This document shows positions 5,950 through 14,028 of a stretch of 22,698 nt of DNA, piece after piece; the stretch's first letter is position 1, and every line of letters starts with the position of its first letter. This stretch comes from an uncultured Actinomyces sp. GTDB lineage: Bacteria > Actinomycetota > Actinomycetes > Actinomycetales > Actinomycetaceae. The position numbers were made by a program, and so were the translations under genes. The notes under the pieces are model-generated. The model was given only the letters and a program-made list of their open reading frames with translations, was not told where the DNA came from and made no database searches. Location of the stretch: the NCBI GenBank assembly GCA_945949035.1, contig CAMFDH010000001.1, forward strand, positions 1 to 22,698. Reading direction: 5' to 3'.

Positions 5950-8900
5950 ATGCTCCAGCTTCTTGACATCCGTAAATCCTATACCGTCGCCGATTTCACC
6001 CAGGTCGCTCTGGATGACGTCTCTATTGCGTTTCGTGACAATGAGTTTGTGGCAGTTCTTGGACCGTCAGGTTCGGGCAAGACCACAATGCTCAATGTCA
6101 TTGGCGGCCTCGACCACTACGATTCCGGTGCCCTAATCATCGATGGCATCAACACGTCGAACTACAGCGACCGTGACTGGGACACCTACCGCAACAACCG
6201 GATCGGCTTTGTTTTCCAGAGCTACAACCTGATCCCCCACCAGACCGTCCTCGCCAATGTTGAACTGGCGTTGACCCTCACGGGTGTGGATCGCGCGGAA
6301 CGTCGGCAGCGGGCCACTGAGGCCCTCATTGAGGTCGGTCTTGGTGATCACGTCAACAAGCTGCCCAGTCAGCTTTCCGGCGGCCAGATGCAGCGAGTCG
6401 CGATTGCCCGCGCCCTCATCAATGACCCCGAGATCCTGCTGGCTGATGAACCCACCGGCGCACTCGACTCAACCACCTCGGTCCAGATCATGGGTCTCTT
6501 GACTGAGATCGCCAAGGATCGTCTGGTCATCATGGTGACCCACAACCCGGAGCTTGCCGAGGAGTATGCCACCCGCATCGTCTCCCTCAGGGACGGGCGT
6601 ATTTCCGCGGACACAGACCCGTTTGACCCTCAGGAGGACGCGAAGCTTTCGCAGAAGGCCGCCAAGCGCGCCTCCATGTCCTTCCTGACCGCCATCTCCC
6701 TTTCCTTCAAGAACCTGATGACGAAGAAGGGCCGCACCCTGATGACGGCCTTTGCCGGCTCAATCGGCATCATCGGGATCGCCACCATCCTCGCCCTCGC
6801 CAACGGTGTCAACGCCTACGTTCGTGGGATCGAAGAAGACACACTCTCTGTCTACCCCCTGACCATTCAGAGCCAGGGTATGGACATGACGGCCCTGCTC
6901 GGGCTCTCCGCTGATTTTCAGGGGGAGGCCGCCACGGGTGACGCCGATATCCCCGCGGGGGAGCTGACGGAAGTACGCATGTTGCAAAAGGCCTTCGGAT
7001 CGGTTGGCTCCAACGACATCGCTGCCCTCAAGACTTACCTGGATAACAATGGTGGCAACATCGACGATTTCACCAACCTGATCCAGTACAAGTACAACGT
7101 CACCCCGCAGATCTTCTCTGTGTCGAAGGACGACAAGGTCCGTCAGGTCAACCCGGACTCCACCTTTGCTGCGCTTGGATTTGGTGGGGCGAGCGGCGGA
7201 CCTCTGGCCGCCATGAACTCAAATGCGTTCATGGAGATGATTGGGGACCCGGCCCTCATCGAGCAGCAGTATGACGTGGTGGCGGGGGACTGGCCCAAGT
7301 ACTACAACGAGACCGTCCTCGTCCTCACCCCCGGTGGGGGAATCTCCGACTTCCTGCTCTACGCCATGAACCTGCGGGACCCATCCGAAATGGATGCCAT
7401 GGTCCAGGCTGTCGCCAACGGGGAGGATATTCCCGAGTTGGATGAGGAGACGCTTGCCTTCTCCTACGAAGAAATCATGAACGTCACCTTCCGCATGGTG
7501 AATTCAGCGGACTACTACGTCTATGACAAGGCTTATGACGTCTGGGCGGACAAGAGTGGGGACAGCAAGTTCCTCAGAAAACTGGTGGATGAGGGCGAGA
7601 CCCTGAACATCAGCGCCATCATTCAGCCGCGCTCCGGTGTGACGGCAACCGCTCTCACCCCGGGTCTCTACTACACCCCGGACCTGACGGAACACCTGAT
7701 CAACCAGGCAGCTGAGACCGGGGTCGTCAAGGCCCAGCTGGATAATCCGAACGTCAACATCTTCACCGGGCGCACCTTTGCCGAGGAGCAGGCCGGCGAC
7801 GGTGACGATGAGTTCGACATGTCGAAGATGGTGACCATCGACCAGGATGCCATCGCGGCTGCCTTCACGTTTGATGAGTCGAAGCTGCAACTTGATCCCT
7901 CTGCCCTTGACTTCAGCATGGCTGGAATGCCCTCTCTGGACATTGATCCAGGCGCCCTTCCCAGTCTTGATCTGGGGGATCTGATGGGCAACCTCGACCT
8001 CGGCTCCATGATCGATATTGATATCAATGAGGTGCTGGGCAGCATCGACCTCAGTGGGATAGAGGTCGACCTCAACCCCGAACTGGCCACCGAGATTGCC
8101 ACCGAACTGGCCACCGGATACGCCGCCTACTGTATGGCGGGTAACGATTGCACCGATCCTCAGGCCTCCTTCGATGCCTTCATGGCCACCCCCGAGGGTC
8201 AGGCAGTCATGGCCAAGTTGGACCAGTACATCACGGGCGTGGAGGGCGATTTCACCGCAATTCAAGAGGCCGTCACCAAGCAGATTGGGGACGCCATCGC
8301 CAAGTCGGTGCAGGGTGCGATCGAGGCCAACTCGGCGCAACTTCAGGCCTCCCTGCAGGGAGCCATGGCCGCCTATATGGGTGAGGCCATGAACGCGATC
8401 TCCACCCAGGTGCAGGACCAGATCGGTTCCGCCCTGGAACAGCAGATTGGCGGGGCACTGAACTCTGCCATGTCGGACCTGACCGCCAACATGTCAGCTG
8501 CCATGGGGATTGATGAGGCCGCCTTCGCGAAGGCCTTCCAGTTCAACATGGATGAAAATGAGCTCAGCGCCCTCATGGTCGCCATGCTGCAGAACACACA
8601 GAGCTCCTTCGACGGCAACCTGGCCGCCCTCGGCTACGCCGACTTTGCCCGACCCAGCCAGATTGACATCTACCCGAAGGACTTCGAAGCCAAAGCTGAG
8701 GTCATCAACGTCCTCGACGACTACAACCAGCAGATGGAAGACAAGGGTGAGGACGACAGAGTCATCACCTACACGGACCTGGTGGGCACACTCATGTCCT
8801 CGGTCACCGACATCATCAACGTCGTCTCCTACGTCCTGGTTGCATTCGTGGCGATCTCGCTGATTGTCTCGTCCATCATGATTGGTGTCATCACCTACAT

Positions 8901-9225
8901 TTCCGTCCTCGAACGTAAAAAAGAGATCGGTATCCTCAGGTCGATCGGTGCATCGAAGAAGGACATTCGGACCGTCTTCAACGCGGAGACCCTGATCGTC
9001 GGGTTCGTAGCCGGGGTGATGGGAATCCTTGTGACACTGCTGATTACCCTGCCGGCCAACGCCATCGTTTACGAGAGGTTTGGCATTGCGAACGTGGCGA
9101 TCTTGCCCTGGACTGCCGCGTTGATCCTGATTGCGATCAGCATGGGACTGACGTTCCTGGCGGGCCTAATCCCGTCCTCGGCTGCGTCGCGGAAGGACCC
9201 GGTTGAGGCGCTGCGTTCAGAGTAG
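5950..9225 (+). CDS. Fused ABC ATPase-permease, MacB/LolD-like, with giant extracellular domain
   Basis: A 1091-residue single-chain half-transporter. Residues 1-225 are an ATPase of the LolD/MacB type: Walker A GPSGSGKTT (38-46), LSGGQ signature (about 142), Walker B LLADEPTGALD (from about 163) and the H-loop VTHNPE. A first membrane helix follows at about 262-290, then roughly 650 residues outside the membrane, then three helices in a C-terminal FtsX-type domain (about 950-1091) ending DPVEALRSE. This MacB topology fits mechanotransmission, meaning export of peptides or antibiotics or action on the envelope, rather than classical import. E. coli MacB is about 650 residues, so the extra length is all in the extracellular part. 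That part has an LDL/IDI-rich stretch (660-708), a likely disulfide pair (Cys728, Cys734) and an Ala/Gln-rich helical stretch (788-855). Substrate unknown. Confidence 0.9.
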   Translation: MLQLLDIRKSYTVADFTQVALDDVSIAFRDNEFVAVLGPSGSGKTTMLNVIGGLDHYDSGALIIDGINTSNYSDRDWDTYRNNRIGFVFQSYNLIPHQTVLANVELALTLTGVDRAERRQRATEALIEVGLGDHVNKLPSQLSGGQMQRVAIARALINDPEILLADEPTGALDSTTSVQIMGLLTEIAKDRLVIMVTHNPELAEEYATRIVSLRDGRISADTDPFDPQEDAKLSQKAAKRASMSFLTAISLSFKNLMTKKGRTLMTAFAGSIGIIGIATILALANGVNAYVRGIEEDTLSVYPLTIQSQGMDMTALLGLSADFQGEAATGDADIPAGELTEVRMLQKAFGSVGSNDIAALKTYLDNNGGNIDDFTNLIQYKYNVTPQIFSVSKDDKVRQVNPDSTFAALGFGGASGGPLAAMNSNAFMEMIGDPALIEQQYDVVAGDWPKYYNETVLVLTPGGGISDFLLYAMNLRDPSEMDAMVQAVANGEDIPELDEETLAFSYEEIMNVTFRMVNSADYYVYDKAYDVWADKSGDSKFLRKLVDEGETLNISAIIQPRSGVTATALTPGLYYTPDLTEHLINQAAETGVVKAQLDNPNVNIFTGRTFAEEQAGDGDDEFDMSKMVTIDQDAIAAAFTFDESKLQLDPSALDFSMAGMPSLDIDPGALPSLDLGDLMGNLDLGSMIDIDINEVLGSIDLSGIEVDLNPELATEIATELATGYAAYCMAGNDCTDPQASFDAFMATPEGQAVMAKLDQYITGVEGDFTAIQEAVTKQIGDAIAKSVQGAIEANSAQLQASLQGAMAAYMGEAMNAISTQVQDQIGSALEQQIGGALNSAMSDLTANMSAAMGIDEAAFAKAFQFNMDENELSALMVAMLQNTQSSFDGNLAALGYADFARPSQIDIYPKDFEAKAEVINVLDDYNQQMEDKGEDDRVITYTDLVGTLMSSVTDIINVVSYVLVAFVAISLIVSSIMIGVITYISVLERKKEIGILRSIGASKKDIRTVFNAETLIVGFVAGVMGILVTLLITLPANAIVYERFGIANVAILPWTAALILIAISMGLTFLAGLIPSSAASRKDPVEALRSE

Positions 9226-9271
9226 ATCCCGCCGCTAGTCGGCCAATTTACGGGGAAGGAGGACGAAAGCG

Positions 9272-9283
9272 TACGGTTAGGGC
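9272..9283 (+). promoter_or_regulatory. Leaderless -10 promoter for the ZIP transporter
   Basis: TACGGT (9272-9277), the spacer TAGGGC, then the ATG at 9284. The block GGTTAGGGCATG is identical to that before exonuclease III. An AAGGAGG at 9255-9261 lies 22 nt before the ATG, too far to serve it. Confidence 0.55.
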
Positions 9284-10090
9284 ATGACTATGGCGCTTCT
9301 CGTCTCCCTCTTCGCAGGCCTAGCCACCTCTGTGGGTGGTCTGCTGGCGCTCAGTAAGAGGACTCTCGAACGCTCCTACCTGGCAGTCGCACTGGCTTTT
9401 GCTGCCGGGGCGATGATCATCATCTCCCTGGGTCAGATCATTCCCCTCGGCATTGAGTACATGGGCCAGACTGCCTCGGAGCGGACCTCTTTGACGGTTG
9501 TGTGGGCGTCGTTCTTCATCGGCATCGGCACCGTCCTCCTTATCGACCGGATCCTGCCGGACGTCCTCAATCCGAATGAGATGGAGGGGCGGGAACACGA
9601 CCTCGACGTCCGCGAGGAACGGTCGACACGAAAGCTGATGAGGTCGGGGATCCTTGTCGCCGCCGTCCTCGGACTGCATAACTTCCCCGAGGGGATGGCC
9701 ACGTTCTTCACCACCTACCAGGACCCCAAGGTGGGGCTGTCCCTGGCCCTGGCGATTGCGATTCACAACGTCCCTGAGGGGATTGCCGTGGCGGCCCCCG
9801 TCTTCGCGGCAACTGGCTCACGCAAGAAGGCATTCTGGTGGGCGACTTTCTCGGGACTCACCGAACCGATGGGTGCGCTGGTTGCTGCCGGTGTCATGCA
9901 GTGGGTTGTGGCCCCGCAGTTCTTTGGAATCTTCTACGGCCTGGTGGCAGGCATGATGGTCTTCCTCGCCCTCGACGAACTGCTTCCCGGGGCCTGGCGC
10001 TACCAGACGGACAAGCACCAGACCATCTACGGAATGCTCGGGGGGATGGCCGTGATGGCCGTCAGCTTTATACTTTTCGCCACACCCTGA
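9284..10090 (+). CDS. ZIP-family divalent metal transporter (ZupT-like)
   Basis: A 268-residue membrane protein of the ZIP family, GufA/ZupT subgroup, predicted to take up Zn2+ and possibly Fe2+ or Mn2+ without ATP. Eight hydrophobic segments are recognisable. The metal-binding signatures are LHNFPEG (His132, Asn133, Glu136) in TM4, IHNVPEG (His161, Asn162, Glu165) in TM5 and GLTEP (Glu194). The variable cytoplasmic loop between TM3 and TM4 (about 95-120) is charged and holds one His. ZupT itself is 257 residues, so length fits. The start is at the first of two in-frame ATGs (ATGACTATG), chosen for its fit to the promoter. The glycosidase gene follows after 24 bp but has its own -10 element. 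Confidence 0.93.
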   Translation: MTMALLVSLFAGLATSVGGLLALSKRTLERSYLAVALAFAAGAMIIISLGQIIPLGIEYMGQTASERTSLTVVWASFFIGIGTVLLIDRILPDVLNPNEMEGREHDLDVREERSTRKLMRSGILVAAVLGLHNFPEGMATFFTTYQDPKVGLSLALAIAIHNVPEGIAVAAPVFAATGSRKKAFWWATFSGLTEPMGALVAAGVMQWVVAPQFFGIFYGLVAGMMVFLALDELLPGAWRYQTDKHQTIYGMLGGMAVMAVSFILFATP

Positions 10091-10102
10091 CCCACCCTGG
10101 TC

Positions 10103-10114
10103 TATCGTGGGGAC
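10103..10114 (+). promoter_or_regulatory. Leaderless -10 promoter for the beta-glucosidase
   Basis: TATCGT (10103-10108), the spacer GGGGAC, then the ATG at 10115. The spacer purines could double as a weak ribosome site, but they sit too close to the ATG. Confidence 0.55.
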
Positions 10115-11707
10115 ATGAAAACAGGACTGTTATCAGCGCTCAATGATGCGCGTTTGGAAACCCCCAGGCCGATTCCGCGGGACTTCCTCCTCGGGGCCGC
10201 AACTGCCGCCTACCAGATTGAGGGCGCTGCGTCTGAGGGCGGACGGGGCCCATCGATCTGGGATACCTTCAGCCACACCCCCGGGACCGTCGTCAACGGG
10301 GACACCGGCGATGTTGCCTGCGACCACTACCACCGCTACCGGGATGACGTGGCGCTGATGCGCCGCCTGGGCCTGGACAGCTACCGGTTCTCCGTTTCCT
10401 GGGCAAGGGTCAACCCCGACGGCAAGACCCTGAACCGTGAGGGCGTCGACTTCTACAGTCGCCTGGTGGATGAACTGCTGGCCAGCCACATCAAACCCTG
10501 GCTCACCCTGTACCACTGGGACCTCCCCCAGGCTCTGGAAGACCGGGGCGGGTGGACCAACCGCGACACCTCCATGCGCTTCCGTGACTACGCCATGCAG
10601 GTTCACGAGCGTCTCGGGGACCGGGTTGAGGTATGGACGACCCTGAATGAACCGTGGTGCTCCTCGTTCCTCTCCTACACCGGCGGTGAACACGCCCCCG
10701 GACACCGCAGCCTTCGTGAGGGCATGCTGGCCAGCCACCACCTTCTGCTGGGTCACGGCCTGGCGGTGCAGGCTCTGGGCGAGGCCGATGACAAACTCAA
10801 CTTGGGTTTGACCGTCAACCTGACCCCGGCCCAACCCCTTGACCCCGAAAGTGAAGCCGACCGCCGCGCCGCCCGCCTCATCGACGGGCAGGCCAACCGC
10901 TGGTTCCTCGACCCCCTCTTCAAGGGCCACTATCCCGCCGACACGGTAGAGGACTACCGCGAACTGGAACCCGAATCGGTAGCCGCGTTTGAAGCGGCAG
11001 TCAGGCCGGGTGACCTCGAGGTCATTTCCACGCCGATTCAGACCCTGGGCGTGAACTACTACCAGGGCGAAATCGTCACCGGATCACGCCAACTCAGCCC
11101 GCAGCTGCGGGAGAAGATCGGTTTCGACGTCCTCGAGCTGCCCCCGGTGGCCGTCCCGGCAACCACCTGGCCGACCTCGTCCCCACTGAGGGCGTCACGG
11201 GGCTTCTTCGGTCCCGACACCTACCTGCCGCGCAGTGATATGCAGTGGGAGATTGACCCGGTCCTGCTCAAGCACCTGCTGCTTCGAGTCAGCCGCGACT
11301 ACACCGCAGAGGCCAACACTGCGCTCTATGTCACCGAGACCGGAACGGCCATGCCAGACCGAATTACCGAGACGGCAGACGGTCCCGTAGTTCACGATCC
11401 AGAGCGTGAGGCCTACCTGGAACTTCACCTCGCCGCCACCCTCGACGCCAGGGATGAGGGCGCCGACGTCCGCGGCTTCTTCTACTGGTCACTGATGGAC
11501 AACTTTGAGTGGGCCTGGGGCTATGACAAGCGCTTCGGCCTCGTCTATGTCGACTACCCAACCCAGCGACGCATCCCCAAAGACAGCGCCCTGACCTACT
11601 CCCGCATCATCAAGTCGCGGGAACTCAATGTTGCCAAGGATGCGGGCCTTCTGGTCCGACGTGGAACCATCGTTGAGAACGTCCCCTACAACCCCGCTGC
11701 TCAGTGA
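10115..11707 (+). CDS. GH1 beta-glucosidase
   Basis: A 530-residue family 1 glycoside hydrolase, a retaining enzyme that releases glucose (or related sugars) from beta-glucosides in the cytoplasm. The TIM-barrel landmarks are FLLGAATAAYQIEGA near the N-terminus, YRFSVSWARV, WLTLYHWDLPQALED, TLNEPW with the acid/base Glu179, VNYYQGE, and the nucleophile region YVTETGTAMPD with Glu408. Near the end GFFYWSLMDNFEWAWGYDKR closes the substrate site. The nucleophile motif is TETG instead of the usual TENG, but the Glu is kept. The protein is 50-80 residues longer than many bacterial homologues, partly from an insert before the nucleophile strand (about 350-370) and a C-terminal tail. No signal peptide is seen. 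No phospho-sugar-binding signature is obvious, so a non-phosphorylated substrate is likely. Confidence 0.93.
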   Translation: MKTGLLSALNDARLETPRPIPRDFLLGAATAAYQIEGAASEGGRGPSIWDTFSHTPGTVVNGDTGDVACDHYHRYRDDVALMRRLGLDSYRFSVSWARVNPDGKTLNREGVDFYSRLVDELLASHIKPWLTLYHWDLPQALEDRGGWTNRDTSMRFRDYAMQVHERLGDRVEVWTTLNEPWCSSFLSYTGGEHAPGHRSLREGMLASHHLLLGHGLAVQALGEADDKLNLGLTVNLTPAQPLDPESEADRRAARLIDGQANRWFLDPLFKGHYPADTVEDYRELEPESVAAFEAAVRPGDLEVISTPIQTLGVNYYQGEIVTGSRQLSPQLREKIGFDVLELPPVAVPATTWPTSSPLRASRGFFGPDTYLPRSDMQWEIDPVLLKHLLLRVSRDYTAEANTALYVTETGTAMPDRITETADGPVVHDPEREAYLELHLAATLDARDEGADVRGFFYWSLMDNFEWAWGYDKRFGLVYVDYPTQRRIPKDSALTYSRIIKSRELNVAKDAGLLVRRGTIVENVPYNPAAQ

Positions 11708-11723
11708 GAACTAAGAGATAGCT

Positions 11724-12173
11724 ATGACTACCAAGCGACCCTCAGTCCTGTTCGTCTGCGTTCACAACGCTGGCAAATCCCAGATGGCCGCCGCTTACAT
11801 GCGGCGCTTTGCCGGCAACCGGGTCGAGGTCCTTTCAGCAGGTTCAGATCCTGTTGACGAGGTCCGTCCCGAAGTAATCGCCGTGATGAAAGAACATGGC
11901 ATCAATATCGAGGACGAGGTCCCCGACCTACTCACCGATGATGATGTTCAGAACGCCGACATCATCATCACCATGGGTTGCGCTGACACATGCGTTGTTT
12001 ACCCCGGCAAGCACTACGAGGACTGGAACTTCGATGGTGTCCAGGCAGAGGTCAAAGACGATGCCACCACCGATGGGCTTGAACAGAGGAGGGCGGTCCG
12101 CGATGCCATCATGGGCCGCGTTCAGGCGCTTGCGGTTGAACTGCTGGACCTGGATGAGACCCCGGTGGTGTAG
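11724..12173 (+). CDS. arsC: Arsenate reductase, low-MW phosphatase type
   Basis: A 149-residue member of the low-molecular-weight tyrosine phosphatase family, annotated in Actinobacteria as thiol-dependent arsenate reductase (arsenate to arsenite). The phosphate loop is CVHNAGKS, with nucleophile Cys12. Cys86 and Cys90 lie in MGCADTC, followed by YPGKHYEDW as in actinobacterial ArsC proteins. The loop carries Lys18 where the family signature CX5R(S/T) has Arg. The general-acid region reads WNFDGVQ, so the usual Asp-Pro pair is Asp-Gly here. Resolving cysteines are not at the pI258 ArsC positions, which fits the mycothiol/mycoredoxin-linked type; this is inference. The gene follows the glycosidase by 16 bp. 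No arsenite pump or ArsR is nearby, so a phosphatase role remains possible. Confidence 0.8.
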   Translation: MTTKRPSVLFVCVHNAGKSQMAAAYMRRFAGNRVEVLSAGSDPVDEVRPEVIAVMKEHGINIEDEVPDLLTDDDVQNADIIITMGCADTCVVYPGKHYEDWNFDGVQAEVKDDATTDGLEQRRAVRDAIMGRVQALAVELLDLDETPVV

Positions 12174-12356
12174 CTACTGCTGATCAGTTTCGGAGGCAGC
12201 GGCCTCGTGTACTGCCCGCACATCACCCTCTGCAAAGTTGATCTCTGCTCCTGCGGGCACCGCTAGATCCCGGTGAGTAAGCACCCAGGTGGGTTGCTGG
12301 TAGCTCCAGGGTTCACCGGTTCGCAGCAGCCACTCGCATCCGAAATCGTCCTCGGA
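12174..12356 (-). pseudogene. Remnant of a RibD/DHFR-family reductase gene
   Basis: Between arsC and trhO, the minus strand is open for 60 codons from 12356 to a TAG at 12176-12174. It contains GEPWSYQQPTWVLTHRDLAV and then FAEGDVRAVHEAA. This pattern (Pro-Thr-Trp-Val-x-Thr-His-Arg-x-Leu, then Gly-Asp-Val and a His) is what I know from the middle of actinobacterial dihydrofolate-reductase-like/RibD C-terminal proteins. The frame is closed upstream by a TGA (12359-12357) and has no usable start before the conserved part. The NADPH-binding C-terminal half is missing. I therefore read it as a decayed fragment. Family assignment is from memory of motifs, not a search. Confidence 0.5.
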
Positions 12357-12394
12357 TCACACCGATTGCTGAGGGCGATTGGCCCGGGGCGTTC

Positions 12395-12406
12395 TATCAT
12401 CGAAGC
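12395..12406 (+). promoter_or_regulatory. Leaderless -10 promoter for trhO
   Basis: TATCAT (12395-12400), the spacer CGAAGC, then the ATG at 12407. There is no purine-rich ribosome site upstream of the start codon, so a leaderless transcript is the simplest reading. Confidence 0.6.
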
Positions 12407-13360
12407 ATGACTGTTCCGAAGATTCTGCTCTACTACGTAATGGCGCCCGTTGAGGACCCGAAGGCTGTAATGCTCTGGCAGCGTGAGCTGTGCGAGAGAC
12501 TGGGACTCAGGGGACGAATCATCATTTCGCCCCATGGCATCAACGGAACCGTGGGTGGTGAGATTGCTGCCTGCAAGCAGTACATCAAGAAGACCCGTGA
12601 GTACCCGGCGTTCCGTGGTCTTTCCGAGACCATCAAGTGGTCGGATGGGACGGGTTTCGAAGAGGATCAGCCAGAGTGGAACGGTGGTTTTGATCGCAGT
12701 GCCCCCTGGAAGAAGATCGTTGACTTTCCGAAGTTATCGGTCAAGGTTCGCGATGAACTGGTTGCCTTTGGTGCCCCCGAAGAGGTCAAAGTGGGACCGG
12801 AAGGGGTTATCGGAGGGGGGACCCACCTCAGCCCCCAGCAGGTCAATGATCTGGTGGAACAGCGTGGGGATGAGGTCGTCTTCTTTGACGGTCGTAATGC
12901 CTGGGAAGCAGAGATCGGCCGTTTCAGCGGGGCAATTGTCCCCGATGTGCAAACCACCCATGGCTTCATTGAGCAGATCGAGAGTGGTGCCTTTGACGAC
13001 ATCAAGGACCGGCCTGTCGTCACCTACTGCACGGGGGGAATCCGCTGCGAGATCCTTTCCGCGCTCATGAAGAACCGTGGTTTCTCTGAGATCTACCAGA
13101 TTGATGGCGGTATCGTCCGCTACGGCGAGACATTTGGTGACAAGGGGCTTTGGGAGGGTTCTCTGGCCGTGTTTGATGCCCGGGAGACCATTAACTTCTC
13201 AGAGCAGACCAAGGTGATTGGTAGCTGTGACGTGTGTGGGGAGCCAGCTGCGTTGCTGGCCAACTGCGTCGACCAGTCCTGCAAGACCCGCATGGTGGTG
13301 TGCGATCTGCATGACCAGGGCGACCACCCCTGCGCTGAACATGCGGCGGCGACTGCCTAG
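12407..13360 (+). CDS. trhO: tRNA uridine(34) hydroxylase, rhodanese type
   Basis: A 317-residue protein of the TrhO (YceA, formerly UPF0176) family. TrhO uses O2 to make 5-hydroxyuridine at the wobble position of certain tRNAs. The N-terminal ferredoxin-like domain holds GRIIISPHGINGTVGG (36-51). The rhodanese domain holds FDGRNAWEAEIGRF (160-173) and the active-site loop YCTGGIRCE with Cys208 and Cys214. The C-terminus has six cysteines (274, 277, 287, 292, 299, 309), including CDVC and a HPCAEH ending, which look like a zinc-binding knot as in homologues. Length is normal. The stop codon overlaps that of the convergent regulator gene within a single CTAG (13357-13360), with no terminator between. 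Confidence 0.93.
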   Translation: MTVPKILLYYVMAPVEDPKAVMLWQRELCERLGLRGRIIISPHGINGTVGGEIAACKQYIKKTREYPAFRGLSETIKWSDGTGFEEDQPEWNGGFDRSAPWKKIVDFPKLSVKVRDELVAFGAPEEVKVGPEGVIGGGTHLSPQQVNDLVEQRGDEVVFFDGRNAWEAEIGRFSGAIVPDVQTTHGFIEQIESGAFDDIKDRPVVTYCTGGIRCEILSALMKNRGFSEIYQIDGGIVRYGETFGDKGLWEGSLAVFDARETINFSEQTKVIGSCDVCGEPAALLANCVDQSCKTRMVVCDLHDQGDHPCAEHAAATA

Positions 13361-14028
13361 AGCTTCTCGAGGGCGCTGAGGTCAAGCAGAGTGATCTTTG
13401 AACCCTCCACCTCAATCAGCCCCCTGGTTGAGAGTTGCTTGAGGCGCCGACTCAGGGTTTCGGGGGTCACCCCGATCAGTGAGGCGACGTGTCGCTTGGT
13501 CGTGGGCAGGTAGACAGCAACGGAGTCACCGACCTCGACCCGGGTCAAGCCGAGGAGGTAGTGGGCGAGGCGAGCGGTCGCGTCGGTACTGGTCGCAGCC
13601 GAAAGTGCCTGCTCTGCGTCGCGCAGCCTCCCGGTCACGGCCTGCAGCATCTGCACGGCAATGTCGGGGAACTGCTTGATGAGGGTCGCAAGGTCGCTGT
13701 GGCGGAACTGGCAGACTTCAACATCGGTCTCGGCAGTCAGCATGTGTCCCGCGCTCTTGCCCGTGACATAGTCGATCTCACCGGCGAAGTCCCCGGGTTG
13801 CAGCAGTCGGACCAGCTGTTCCTGGCCGTCAGCCGCCAGCCTGGAAACACGGATAGCCCCCTGGTGAACAACGACCAGGACAGAGTCGGTGTCTCCTGGA
13901 AGCTGCAGTGTCTCTCCGGCCCCGCGGCGAACCGCTGACGCGAACCGCGCCACCTCAAGCTGCTGATCTAGGCTCAGCGTGGCAAAGAGGGGGACCTTCG
14001 AGACACAGGTGTCCTGGGGCGTGCTCAC
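13357..14028 (-). CDS. Crp/Fnr-family regulator with two-cysteine (Flp-like) redox switch
   Basis: A 223-residue Crp/Fnr-type transcription factor. An N-terminal cNMP-binding-like beta barrel (about 10-120) leads through a dimerisation helix (about 115-145) to a winged helix-turn-helix. The recognition helix reads VTPETLSRRLKQL, and Glu190, Ser193 and Arg194 give the E-xx-SR pattern with which FNR reads TTGA half-sites. The only cysteines are Cys8, in CVSKVPLF, and Cys106. Their spacing is close to the disulfide-forming pair of Lactobacillus casei FLP (Cys5/Cys102). Fe-S ligands as in E. coli FNR are absent. The GTG start overlaps the ATPase stop as GTGA, so it is translated with the metal exporter. 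A matching palindrome lies upstream of the operon at 16260-16275, suggesting autoregulation. The effector (thiol redox, metal or haem) is unproven. Confidence 0.88.
   Translation of the reverse strand: MSTPQDTCVSKVPLFATLSLDQQLEVARFASAVRRGAGETLQLPGDTDSVLVVVHQGAIRVSRLAADGQEQLVRLLQPGDFAGEIDYVTGKSAGHMLTAETDVEVCQFRHSDLATLIKQFPDIAVQMLQAVTGRLRDAEQALSAATSTDATARLAHYLLGLTRVEVGDSVAVYLPTTKRHVASLIGVTPETLSRRLKQLSTRGLIEVEGSKITLLDLSALEKL

Noticed and set aside
7504..8340. 278-codon open frame antisense to the ABC permease
   Set aside because: Inside the intact 1091-codon gene. Composition is typical of antisense reading, with no start signal.
12263..12535. 90-codon minus-strand frame overlapping the trhO start
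   Set aside because: It is in a different frame from the reductase-like remnant, shows no recognisable protein pattern and overlaps conserved trhO codons.
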